DNA of 64,000 nt from positions 1,240,001 to 1,304,000 of the forward strand of contig NW_027043819.1 of NCBI RefSeq assembly GCF_037102585.1, written 5' to 3'. This DNA comes from Saccharomycopsis crataegensis (Eukaryota; Ascomycota; Saccharomycetes; Ascoideales; Saccharomycopsidaceae). Below are positions 12,328-21,376 of this stretch, piece after piece. The stretch's first letter is position 1; each line of letters begins with the position of its first letter. The translations under genes were made by a program, and so were the position numbers. Under the pieces are notes generated by a model that had not been told where the DNA came from, did no database searches, and saw only the letters and a program-made list of their open reading frames with translations.

Positions 12328-12338
12328 AAAATTCGTAA

Positions 12339-12432
12339 GGTCCCTTGGCCCAGTTGGTTAAGGCGTGGTGCTAATAACAGCTTTCAATGCATTGTTACGC
12401 CAAGATCGGCGGTTCGATCCCGCCAGGGACCA
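12339..12432 (+). tRNA. tRNA-Ile(AAT) with intron
   Basis: A full cloverleaf can be read: acceptor arms GGTCCCT and AGGGACC, anticodon loop CTAATAA, T loop TTCGATC. The gene is 94 nt, including an intron of about 20 nt one base after the anticodon, leaving a 74-nt mature tRNA. No encoded CCA; a T-rich terminator follows. A gypsy LTR abuts its 5' side and a Tc1/mariner copy lies 60 bp downstream. Confidence 0.93.
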
Positions 12433-12439
12433 TATTTTT

Positions 12440-12491
12440 GAGTTTTTCTTTTTTTTAAGACAAAATTCAATATATTAATTAATTACATAAC
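12440..12491 (-). repeat. LINE 3'-end fragment with poly(A) (reverse strand)
   Basis: A T-rich run followed by AAGACAAAATTCAATATATT; on the reverse strand this is a 3' end closing in GTCTTAAAAAA. The same end recurs at 37741-37816, and its last few bases at 50669-50690. The T-run may double as the terminator of tRNA-Ile. The transposon at 12494 is inserted at a TA just beyond it. Confidence 0.5.
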
Positions 12492-12493
12492 TA

Positions 12494-14348
12494 CTGTGTT
12501 TTCATTTTTTATTCGTACCAACCACCGGAAATGTTCATACCAGTCAGTGGCAAAAAATAATTCATACCGACCCCCGGTATTTTTCGTACCACCGCAGCGG
12601 GATTTATTCAGACCATCTAAGAAAAATAGTTCATACTATTGCACTTTAATTATTCATACCAAAAGTGTATAAAATTCATATTAATTCCTTTTTTTTCATG
12701 TGAATGGCTCTATAAGCCTCTAAGCTACTCAGTTTAATTAAATTATACTCATTTTTTCCATAATTCTGTGCTACTTTCTACAAAGCCTGATATCTATAAT
12801 AATATTAATAGTAGCACGTAATTACGGTTTTCAAAAAAAGGAACGAATGTATGGTAAGCTGTTCTCCATATAAAGTGAGCAATTCCCACTTTTATTGCTT
12901 AATTCGGGCTCTATATGATCACCAGATTACATACAAAAAAAAAGCATAAGCTTTTACTACCAAAACTAAGTATGGACTTGAAAGCCAAGCTACTAACTGA
13001 TGGGTATGTTGATGGCCTAGGTAATAGATTCTATACTGAACCAAGTGAAATGACTTTAGAGTCTGAAATAGCACCAGTTGAAGCTTGCTTTAGTTACAGT
13101 CACTAAAAGCATTTTGAAAAACCCGGTATCATGGATATCATGGAAATTGATCCTATTTTCGAAGAAGGCGTGTCAGCTTACAAGGCTGCAAAATTGGAAG
13201 ATATACCTTTGCAAACTGCTTACACATGGAAAAGAAATTGGAACAAAATACTTGTTAATGAATTAAATGGTATCTCGGAGCCAACAAAGAAAAGAGGTCG
13301 TAAGCCCCTTCTTACTGGTGAGCATAAGGAATTCCTTCAAAAATTGATGAAGGAAGATGCTACAGTGACTCTCGATTTTATGTTGGAGAGACTCAAGAAA
13401 GCCTTCACCAATGTAAGAACCAAGGCTACAACAATCTATAACTTTGTAACCAAGGTCTGTAAGCTAAGTCTCAAACGTATTTCTAAATGGGCTTTGAGAA
13501 TGGATGGTCTGCTGTGGGTGAAAAAGCAGTTCTTACTGTTCCCGTAACCAGAGGGCTTAATATTTCGTTCATTGGGGCAATTTCTGTCAAATTTTGTATT
13601 GAATTAAAGGTCAGAACTCCAGTGGCACTGAGTGGGTTGGAACTTGTGTTTTTACCTCCTTATTCTCCAGGGTTGAGTGCTATAGAAGAATTCTGGTCAG
13701 TATGTAAGAGTAAAGTCAAAAGATCAAACTTGAGCAAGAAGGAGCAATTAACTCCAAGGGTGAAAGGAGCCACAGAAAATATTTCCCTTGATAGTTACAA
13801 GGGATTCTGCAGACATGCTTCTAGACATATTGATCTCTGTTTACAACAGCAGCTCTTTTGAAAACAAATACCAAAGATGAAGAAAAAAAATTAGAAAACA
13901 AAATACAGAAAACAAACCAAAAAAAAAAAGTAAAAACTATAAAAAAAATTACATAAAGACGCAACAAAGCTCCAAAACAAATTGATGAAAATTTAAAATT
14001 TTAAGGAAGGACGAAACCACTCCAAAATTTGGTTATGAGCCTTTGAAATGGTAAATGAGTATTGCAAAGGGGCTTTATTGGGTGTGCGGGTCCCCTATAA
14101 CATGTTTAATAATATCAAAGATAAAATATTAATGAAAGCATAAGAATTTTATGCATTTAGTATGAATTTTGTATTCTGTTGGTATGAATAATTGAAGTGC
14201 AATAGTATGAACTATTTTTCTTAGATGATCTGAATAAATCCCGCTGCGGTGGTACGAAAAATACCGGGGGTCGGTATGAATTATTTTTTGCCACTGACTG
14301 GTATGAACATTTCCGGTGGTTGGTACGAATAAAAAAATGAAAACACTG
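12494..14348 (+). mobile_element. Tc1/mariner copy T1, internally deleted
   Basis: It is flanked by TA at 12492-12493 and 14349-14350 and has terminal inverted repeats of about 190 bp. The ends read CAGTGTTTTCATT, with the left tip altered to CTGTG. At 1855 bp it is about 425 bp shorter than the complete copy at 53293-55572. Both ends are kept, so it could still be moved by transposase supplied from elsewhere. The repeats contain TTCRTACC every 19-22 bp, likely transposase sites. Confidence 0.9.
12972..13861 (+). pseudogene. Tc1/mariner transposase, broken
   Basis: Compared with the 439-residue transposase at 53771, the frame meets a TAA after FSYSH. It has also lost three blocks: about 105 bp of the acidic linker, a block holding the first catalytic Asp (FIDEAGF), and a block holding the second (LDNAAIH). 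The third catalytic region, LPPYSPGLSAIEEFW, is present. It cannot make an active enzyme. The TAA is shared with the copy at 17458-18286, so those two descend from one broken parent. Confidence 0.88.
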
Positions 14349-14350
14349 TA

Positions 14351-14440
14351 TTGTAAGATCTTAAACTTGCGACAGCCGAGCGCACTTTGACAAGAAGGGG
14401 CAAAATGTCACAAAATCTCCAAAAAAGTACATGAATTTTT
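14351..14440. repeat. Sequence shared with 50215-50270, on the 3' side of tRNA genes
   Basis: The motif around CTTGCGACAGCCGAGCGCA recurs as CTTGCGACAACGGAGCGCA at 50240. Both copies lie on the 3' side of reverse-strand tRNA genes. It has no reading frame. It may be a fragment of an undescribed repeat or a remnant of a duplicated tRNA locus. Confidence 0.4.
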
Positions 14441-14445
14441 CTCAT

Positions 14446-14518
14446 TGGACGAGTTGGGAATTGAACCCAAGACCTCTCCCATGCTAAGGGAGCGCGCTAC
14501 CAACTGCGCCACACGCCC
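14446..14518 (-). tRNA. tRNA-Ala(AGC)
   Basis: A 73-nt cloverleaf with acceptor GGGCGTG, anticodon loop TTAGCAT and T loop TTCAATT. It lies 10 nt downstream of tRNA-Thr on the same strand with no T-run between them; the first clear terminator (six T) lies about 20 nt beyond its 3' end. Confidence 0.95.
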
Positions 14519-14528
14519 TATTTTTACA

Positions 14529-14601
14529 TGCCCTCACTCAGATTTGAACTGAGGATCGCTACATTACTAGTGTAGCGCCTTACCAACTTGGCCATAAGGG
14601 C
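14529..14601 (-). tRNA. tRNA-Thr(AGT)
   Basis: A 73-nt cloverleaf with acceptor GCCCTTA, anticodon loop CTAGTAA and T loop TTCAAAT. It is the upstream partner of tRNA-Ala and is probably transcribed together with it. A gypsy LTR-C fragment begins 10 bp upstream. Confidence 0.95.
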
Positions 14602-14611
14602 TTATATATGT

Positions 14612-14676
14612 TGTTGTAGTATGGTTTGAGCTATTGGTTATAGGCAACGATACACGTGCTCAAAACCATTAGTATA
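14612..14676 (+). repeat. LTR-C fragment
   Basis: The first 65 bp or so of LTR-C (TGTTGTAGTATGG onward). It is cut off where the LINE 5' region begins and lies 10 bp from the 5' end of tRNA-Thr. Confidence 0.8.
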
Positions 14677-14855
14677 TTTATTGATTGTTGAGTTTTTTAC
14701 CGGTGATGTGATTAATTCTTAAAGCAAGGAGTGTGAGGTTGTGAGAAAGTTATAGTATTATACTTATCTATTAGAAAGACCGGCATGAAATGCCCGGCTT
14801 GCATGTTATTTAGAACCTCTGTGACTCGTTAATATACAATTCATTCATTCATTCA

Positions 14856-17132
14856 TTGAACACAAATTTTTCAAGCGGCCCATGTGACAGCGACATAAAC
14901 CAACAGAATACTACAGAAATACTTAAATTGAGAAAAGACTGTGCTAATGCCTTCCAAGCCATAAATTTGCAACATGCTTCTACCAAGCTGAAAATCGAAA
15001 TGTTAGAGACTGACATGATGAACTCTAATAAAACAGCTGCGGATAATGCAAGCATAATGCAGACAATACATGAGAAGATCGCCAACGTTGACGCTAAATG
15101 CGCAGCCGAATGCAATGAAATTAAACAGACCATTGACTCGAGTATTTCTATTCCTTTAAGCGATGGTGGATTCACCACTCCAGATATTGCTATTCAGGAA
15201 TTAGATAACAAGATTGTTAATATTGAAACAGACTTAGGGAAAATGAAAGAGTCTGTTACCAAAGTACAATCAGATCTATCATCAAAAGACATGCGTCCGA
15301 CAAACCTTGATCATGCAGATTTTAGTGGGACAGAAGATCAAGAGATGAAAAATGAACTCGACCTTGCCTTCATGGTCTCGAAATTGACCCCGATGGTTTT
15401 CGAAAACTTGGAACCAAAGTTTGACAGCAGGATATCCAAATCTACGGAGAAGTATGTAAAGGACCAAAATGATAAAATGAAGTTAATGAAGGATGATCTT
15501 GAAACAAGAAATGAAGAGGTGATGACTAAAGTCAATGAATTGAACGAATCCATGATGAATAACACCAAGGATATGGATAACAAACATACCACAATGGTTT
15601 CCGCAAACTCTGAAATGTCTGCTAAAATGACCTCTCTTGAACTACAAGCTACAAAATTGGCTGAGAAAACCAACCAAGTGGAGATGATCAACTCAGAATT
15701 CCAATCCAAGATCAACGAATTTTCAACCAATCTTGAAAAAAATGGCTTGATCATAAAAAACATTAAGACTGAAAATGACTTTAGACACCAAGATACTTTG
15801 AACCACGCAATTAGAATTGAGAAACTATCTGATGAAGTTAAAGAATCCATGGTGACAATGAAAGTGAATGAACATAAAAATTCATCAACTATGAATGACA
15901 CCACCCAAGATATTAAATCAATCAAATCACAGATTACTGATATCAAAAAGGAATCAGACACTTTGGGTTTACGGCTAAAGGACCTTTCAGTCAACGTTTC
16001 AAACAACTTGGATGCAATCAAAGCGAATGAAAATGAAACTACATCTGAAACAAAGGTCACAAACCAAGACTTCAAATTAATCACTTCATATATATCTAGG
16101 CTTAAAAAAGAATCCAACAGCTTGGAAACGACAGTGAAGAGTCATTCCTAGAAAATTAAGTCCCATGATAAAAATATAGATCAGTTGATAAATATTGGCA
16201 ATGAAATGATATCAGACAAGACCACAAAAAAATCTTTTCAAAGTTTGAAAGATACAGTTGATAAGAATTTCTTCAACATCAACGTAATCAAGAAAGAAAT
16301 TAAGGGATTGAGAGATAAATCCAGTACCACAGACACCAAAGTCAACTCTATAGTGGATCAGAATTTAGTTACTCCAAAGGAACTAAAGAAATTGGAAACC
16401 AAACTTTTGGGGGCTATAGCCTCAGCTGAGGCAAAGAAGCCATTCACTTTACCGAAGCTTAATAAGAAGATAGCTCCAAAACCCCTCAAAGGTACCACAA
16501 GACCTTCGCCAACACAATATGTGGTGGTCCAAAAGAACGGAGAGGCTTTCTCCAACTCAAATATGGCACAACATCTCAACAATATCAAGAGCTTGTGTCC
16601 TGATGCCATAAACCTTGGCACCACAATTTCATCGAAAATTAGATTCCAATCAAGTTCGAAAGATTTTTTGAAGAACAGTGAATTTTCCTCTTCATACAAA
16701 GTGGTAAATTCGGATCCTTTTATTAGAATCCTATACCATCAGGTCAATCTTTGGGCTGTAAGCCACAACAGACTCTTGACCACTTTCTCAAGACAGGAAA
16801 TACAACAGATGATAGAACAAGAGAATAATATCAAATGCCAATTCCCTCCATCTATTAGAAATTGGCATAAGGTTAAAGAAAGACAAGGAGGTCAATGCTC
16901 CATAATGGTAACAGTCAATAAGGAAGACTGGGAAACACTTCAAAACAACGGAGGTTTGAAGATGAATTTTTGCCAAGTCAACAAGTACCAAATTGTTGCT
17001 AACAAAAGCTCTTCACAAAAAGCCTCTAGAAGCACCACATCGAATTACAAAGCAGCACCACCCAAGCCAGGACACCCTGGCAATACAGAAGCCTCCACTC
17101 CTGCAGAGTCGTCAGGAGTGCCTGATCAATGA
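14856..17132 (+). pseudogene. LINE alpha ORF1 (coiled-coil RNA-binding protein), in-frame TAG
   Basis: One frame of 759 codons runs from 14856 to TGA at 17132, interrupted once by TAG at 16149-16151. The first codon of the open stretch is TTG; the first ATG in frame is at 15000, so the true N-terminus may be lost. Residues 1 to about 500 are rich in K, E, D, N and S with heptad-like spacing, suggesting a long coiled coil. The last 180 residues (PTQYVVVQKNGEAF onward, with NLWAVSHNRLL and CQFPPSIRNWHKV) look globular. This coiled coil plus C-terminal domain recalls L1-type ORF1 proteins, which trimerise and bind the LINE RNA; that is inference. The tail is basic, then rich in proline and serine. 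Confidence 0.7.
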
Positions 17133-17226
17133 TCAGGGAGGCTGATTCTTCTATTTCCATAGACATACCTGCAACGAATTATACCATAGCGTCATACAAC
17201 CTCAACAAAAAGTATGACGCTCTCGA
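17129..17226 (+). pseudogene. LINE alpha ORF2, first codons only
   Basis: The ATG overlaps the ORF1 stop in an ATGA arrangement, suggesting ORF2 is made by termination and reinitiation. The start, MIREADSSISID then TIASYNLNKKYDAL, fits the first beta strand of an APE-type endonuclease (a short hydrophobic run followed by N). The frame then enters LTR sequence and ends. Confidence 0.55.
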
Positions 17227-17457
17227 TCATCTAGAATGTTCTAGATGGATGTATGATTATAAATATGGGGCCTCTCCCCATAGTTTGAGTTTATATATTG
17301 TTATTTAAATAGTTATTTATTTAAATAGTTAGTTAGTTAAATAGTTAGTTAGTTAAATAGTTAGTTAGTTAAGAAGAATAAGAATAATAGCAAGGACAGT
17401 TTGATAGTATTTGTTATTGGTAATGACTACTGTAACTAGGGTTACAAAACTTCAACA
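17227..17457 (+). repeat. LTR-B2 fragment
   Basis: The 3' half of a copia family B2 LTR, from CATCTAGAATGTTCTAGATG to CTTCAACA. The AAATAGTTAGTTAGTT unit is expanded three-fold at 17305-17375. It joins the LINE on its left to a Tc1/mariner fragment on its right, without a target duplication. Confidence 0.8.
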
Positions 17458-17878
17458 CCGAGATACCATTTAATTCATTAACAAGTATTTTGTTCCAATT
17501 TCTTTTCCATGTGTAAGCAGTTTGCAAAGGTATATCTTCTAATTTTGCAGCCTTGTAAGCTGACACGCCTTCTTCCATGATCAATTGCCAAAATCTTTGT
17601 TTGACAGCTTGATTATAATACCGGTACGAACCTCTATATCTTCGTTCTTTCATTTCAATTTCCATCTCGGCATCTTCTTCTTCTTCTTCGAAAATAGGAT
17701 CAATTTCCATGATATCCATGATACCTGGTTTTTCAAAATGCTTTTAGTGACTGTAACTAAAGCAAGCTTCAACTGGTGCTATTTCAGACTCTAAAGTCAT
17801 TTCACTTGGTTCAGTATAGAATCTATTACCTAGGCCATCAACATACCCATCAGTTAGTAGCTTGGCTTTCAAGCCCAT
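17458..17878 (-). pseudogene. Tc1/mariner transposase, N-terminal fragment
   Basis: It starts at an ATG at 17878, with sequence close to residues 1-135 of the intact transposase. It keeps the acidic stretch EEEEEDAE and the helix-turn-helix candidate GVSAYKAAKLEDI. It carries the same TAA after FSYSH as the copy at 12972, and stops where the LTR begins, before any catalytic residue. Confidence 0.85.
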
Positions 17879-18286
17879 ACTTAGTTTTGGTAGTAAAAGC
17901 TTATGCTTTTTTTTTTTGTATGTAATCTAGTGATCATATAGAGCCCGAATTAAGCAATAAAAGTGGGAATTGCTCACTTTATATGGAGAACAGCTTACCA
18001 TACATTCGTTCCTTTTTTTGAAAACCGTAATTACGTGCTACTATTAATATTATTATAGATATCAGGCTTTGTAGAAAGTAGCACAGAATTATGGAAAAAA
18101 TGAGTATAATTTAATTAAACTGAGTAGCTTAGAGGCTTATAGAGCCATTCACATGAAAAAAATGAATTAATATGAATTTTATATACTGTTGGTATGAATA
18201 ATTAAAGTGCAATAGTATGAACTATTTTTCTTAGATGGTCTGAATTAATCCCGCTGCGGTGGTACGAATAATAGAAGAAAACACTA
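17458..18286 (-). mobile_element. Tc1/mariner copy T2, truncated
   Basis: The 5' half of a Tc1/mariner element on the reverse strand: a worn end at 18286 next to TA, the inverted repeat with its tip partly lost, and the N-terminal third of the transposase. The other half is missing beyond the LTR-B2 fragment. Confidence 0.85.
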
Positions 18287-18327
18287 TAACAACATATAGT
18301 GGATGCTTTTATTATTCAATAAAAAAT

Positions 18328-18422
18328 TGCGAATTCTGTGGATCGAACACAGGACCTTTAGATTACAAGACTGAACCATCGAAATCTTCAGTCTAACGCT
18401 CTCCCAACTGAGCTAAATCCGC
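18328..18422 (-). tRNA. tRNA-Phe(GAA) with intron
   Basis: A 95-nt gene with acceptor GCGGATT, anticodon loop CTGAAGA interrupted after G37 by an intron of about 22 nt, and T loop TTCGATC; 73 nt when mature. Six T follow. It lies 14 nt downstream of tRNA-Glu on the same strand. Confidence 0.95.
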
Positions 18423-18436
18423 CTATCAGGAAGGAC

Positions 18437-18508
18437 TTCCGATACCGGGAGTCGAACCCGGGTTTGCTCGGTGAAAGCGAACCGTGCTAGCCGTTACACT
18501 ATATCGGA
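18437..18508 (-). tRNA. tRNA-Glu(TTC)
   Basis: A 72-nt cloverleaf with acceptor TCCGATA, anticodon loop CTTTCAC and T loop TTCGACT. It is identical by eye to the copy at 37882. There is no T-run before tRNA-Phe, so the two are probably one transcript. A gypsy LTR-A begins 16 bp upstream. Confidence 0.95.
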
Positions 18509-18524
18509 ATCTGTATCTTTGTTA

Positions 18525-18823
18525 TGTTATATTATGGGATCATGGTTAGGTTGTGTCCTGGTTACCATCGGTATGGTACCATACGGAACCCATGATCGGC
18601 ATTACCTCATCGAGGTATTACCTTATCAAGGTATCACCTAATGTTCCACCCCTTATCTTTTAGTCCTTTATTCCGGGAAGGGGTCCAACACCCCATTATT
18701 AGTTTTAATCATTTTATTTATATAAGGATTCAACATTCCTTTAGTTTAGACCTTCATTTAGTTGAGGAAGGACAAGTCTCTTTGGATATAAAATACTGCC
18801 TGTAATCTCCACTAGATTCTGGA
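18525..18823 (+). repeat. LTR-A' fragment
   Basis: It runs from TGTTATATTATGGG to about CTGTAATCTCCACT. After that the palindromic end of the LTR is present in flipped orientation (TAGATTCTGGAAT), and then the LINE begins. It lies at the Pol III start region of tRNA-Glu. Confidence 0.85.
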
Positions 18824-18845
18824 ATAAAAAAGTGAAAAAGCTATA

Positions 18846-21038
18846 ATGAGTATTAATAATACCAAAAGAATTCCAAAGCCTTCCAACTACTCCACTGATC
18901 CAAAAAATGATCCTCCTTCTCAAGAAACCCTGGTTTCTTCTGATATTATCGTTGACTTAGATCATGCAAATCCCAACGCAACCGATCAAAACAATGTAAA
19001 CAAACACGGAAATAAACCACATTCAGACGAAGAAATCACTGAGGAAGATGACAATACTTTTTTAAGTACTGCTGAAATCTTTGCAACCCCATCTAATACC
19101 ATAAATGAGGCCTCTAATGCTGATTCTGATGTTGATATTGCCCACCGCCCAGCCCCGGAAATTAATGTTTCTCCAGTTGATTGCGATCGCAATCTTGACA
19201 GTGCAGGTGACACTAGCGTCGACATGCATATGTCAAATCAAGCCACCATTGAATCTCAAGGAGATTCACAACCTTCTGTTTCTATTGATTTTGTTACTGA
19301 AAACCAAAAAAAAATTGAAAACAACAAAACCCAAAAAAACTCTGAAAACCAAAAAACCCCAAAAAAAACTAACCCAGCCCCAGTTGCTGCTTTCAGCAGA
19401 TCCTAGGCCCAAATCGCCTCGGGCTCTAAAGGCGCATCCCAACAGGGGACCCTGATTATGAACACCACCTCCACTTTTCAAAATGTTTTAGCCAAATTCG
19501 AAAGAGTTTTTAAATGGGCTAAATATCTCAAATCAATCAAGTTCGAACACCAAGATGTCCTTGAATATGCTATTAAGGAAAAGGGCATGAGGGGATCACT
19601 TTTCGGATTTGACACACAAAAAGTGGAAAATGTTGAAGAGAAATATCAAGAATTTGTTAAAATCTACACCATTGAAAAGTTTTTCAAATTTGTTGAAGTT
19701 TTGTAACCCTAGTTACAGTAGTCATTACCAATAACAAATACTATCAAACTATCCTTGTTATTATTCTTATTCTTCTTAACTAACTAACTATTTAAATAAC
19801 AAAATATAAACTCAAACTATGGGGAGAGGCCCCATATTTATAATAAGACCAATATATATGATTTGTAATCATACATCCATCTAGAACATTCTAGATGATT
19901 AATCATATGCACAATGACTAATTATTAGGCTGAGTCATAATCACTTGCAGATTATATATTGCTCAGCCATGGTAAATAAACCGTCTTATCCGAGACTCGA
20001 ACCCGGGATCTATTCAACACATTGATACCCGTGTTAACCGTTGAGCCATCTGTACAAAACCCAATATATGACTTTGGATTGTCAACTCAACAAAATTTTA
20101 TACAAATTCCCATTTAATTAATGAATTCTCAAGATTGAAACAATCTAATATTGCAGAGGAGGATTACATTAAATTTATTATGAGCCATCAAGATAAACAA
20201 AAAATCATGATGTCATTTATTATCCCACCTGAGGTCTACCGGAAGTATGAGCTTGAAGATCATTTGAGTTCAATAAAGGATGCCTTCCAAAAATTAATCG
20301 ATGTTAAATTAACCAACATTGAAACTGATTTGAATGATAATGATGATATCAACTTCATCAAGAAAGCTTTAATTGAAGCTCAAAACTACTTGTTTATTTC
20401 AAATGAAACTATTTGTCTCAAATCCTCACTTATCCCAATATTGAAAGGTCAATTACAAACTAAGAATGAAAAGTTACGTAATGCATTTATTGATTTTGTC
20501 ACTAGCCATTTAAGTGTTGACATTGAACAATCCACTTACAAGCCACGCATCAATATCAATAAGAATGATAAAGAAATCCAATTGATTGAGATAACAGCCT
20601 TGGAAACAACCCCCGACTATTTTGTCGATGCTACCATCAAGCAAGCGCTTGACCTAGCCCAAATTGAACCAACATCATTCTCAGTGATTAAAAGTGACAT
20701 GACTAAAAGACCTAACGAGGAGCTTAAAAATCGTTACATTTATGGTTACTTGGAAATGGAACCAGGAAAACAAATCCCGGTTATTCACCAAGACAACATT
20801 GTTTCTAAAGTTATTACTAAATGCTTACATTGTATCAATTGTGGTTCAAGAGAACACACCAGATACAATTGCAAGCAAGCATCTTGCGCGATTTGCAAAA
20901 AGCCCAGCCATGTAGCTAAAGACTGTTACTTTAAGCGGCCAAAGAAAAATGTTACAGATGATCGTCATGAGAACCCCAAACAGAAGCAAAATCAACCACC
21001 AGTGATTGAAGTTCCTTCTACCGAGTTCACCATGGTTC
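18846..21038 (+). pseudogene. LINE beta ORF1 (zinc-knuckle protein), split by a solo LTR, one TAG
   Basis: It starts at ATG 18846. The N-terminal 180 residues are acidic, with low-complexity N, K, T and P runs. One in-frame TAG stands at 19404-19406, after which the frame stays open. A solo LTR-B2 (19691-20092) is inserted with target duplication AAATT; the LINE reading frame is in phase on both sides. The C-terminal part ends in two CX2CX4HX4C zinc knuckles (CINCGSREHTRYNC and CAICKKPSHVAKDC), as in Zorro-type LINE ORF1 proteins, which bind the element RNA. At 21039 a copia LTR cuts it off, and no ORF2 follows. The same N-terminus (NYSTDPxNDPP) recurs at 50907. Confidence 0.8.
19691..20092 (-). 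repeat. LTR-B2 solo, 402 bp, in the LINE
   Basis: A complete copia family B2 LTR on the reverse strand, with 5-bp target duplication AAATT (19686-19690 and 20093-20097). It holds the tRNA-like A and B boxes described for this LTR family. Confidence 0.95.
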
Positions 21039-21376
21039 TGTTGAGTTGGCAATCCAAAGTTATGTGGTTAGTCATTGTTCATGGAACCTTCTAGAACTTA
21101 TGGAACCTTCTAGAACTTATGGAACCTTCTAGAACTCATGGAACCTTCTAGAACTTATGGAACCTTCTAGAATTCCATGGAACATTCTAGAGCTTATGGA
21201 ACCTTCTAGAACCCATTGAGATTAATATAAATATGGGCCATGCCCCCCATAGTCTGAGTTTGTCCTTTATATAATTTAGATAGTTAACAAAAAAAACAAG
21301 TATAACAAGGGAATAAATATTATTGAATATTATTGTTATCAATGTCTTTTGTAACTAGAGTTACAAAACTACAACA
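21039..21376 (+). repeat. LTR-B1, 5' LTR, 338 bp, seven 19-bp units
   Basis: It runs from TGTTGAGTTGGCAATCC to AACTACAACA. Between about 21087 and 21215 it holds seven units of the type ATGGAACCTTCTAGAACTT, most with GAAnnTTCnnGAA. ATATAAATATGG near 21227 is a plausible TATA region. Confidence 0.93.

Larger units (their letters stand above)
14677..17226 (+). mobile_element. LINE of type alpha, cut after the start of ORF2
   Basis: A non-LTR retrotransposon with a long coiled-coil ORF1 and the first codons of ORF2. The rest of ORF2 has been replaced by a fragment of a copia LTR at 17227. Its ORF1 shares no zinc knuckle with the other LINEs here, so this is a second LINE family. A CATT tetranucleotide run stands just before ORF1 at about 14839-14857. 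Confidence 0.75.

Noticed and set aside
18437-18508. The second tRNA-Glu as part of a segmental duplication with 37882
   Set aside because: Only the tRNA itself and the upstream LTR family are shared; flanking DNA and the tRNA-Phe partner are not.
19981-20060. A tRNA gene within the copia LTR-B2
   Set aside because: A and B boxes and a T arm are present, but acceptor and anticodon arms do not pair, no terminator follows, and the segment moves with the LTR. Reported as a Pol III promoter-like module, not as a tRNA.
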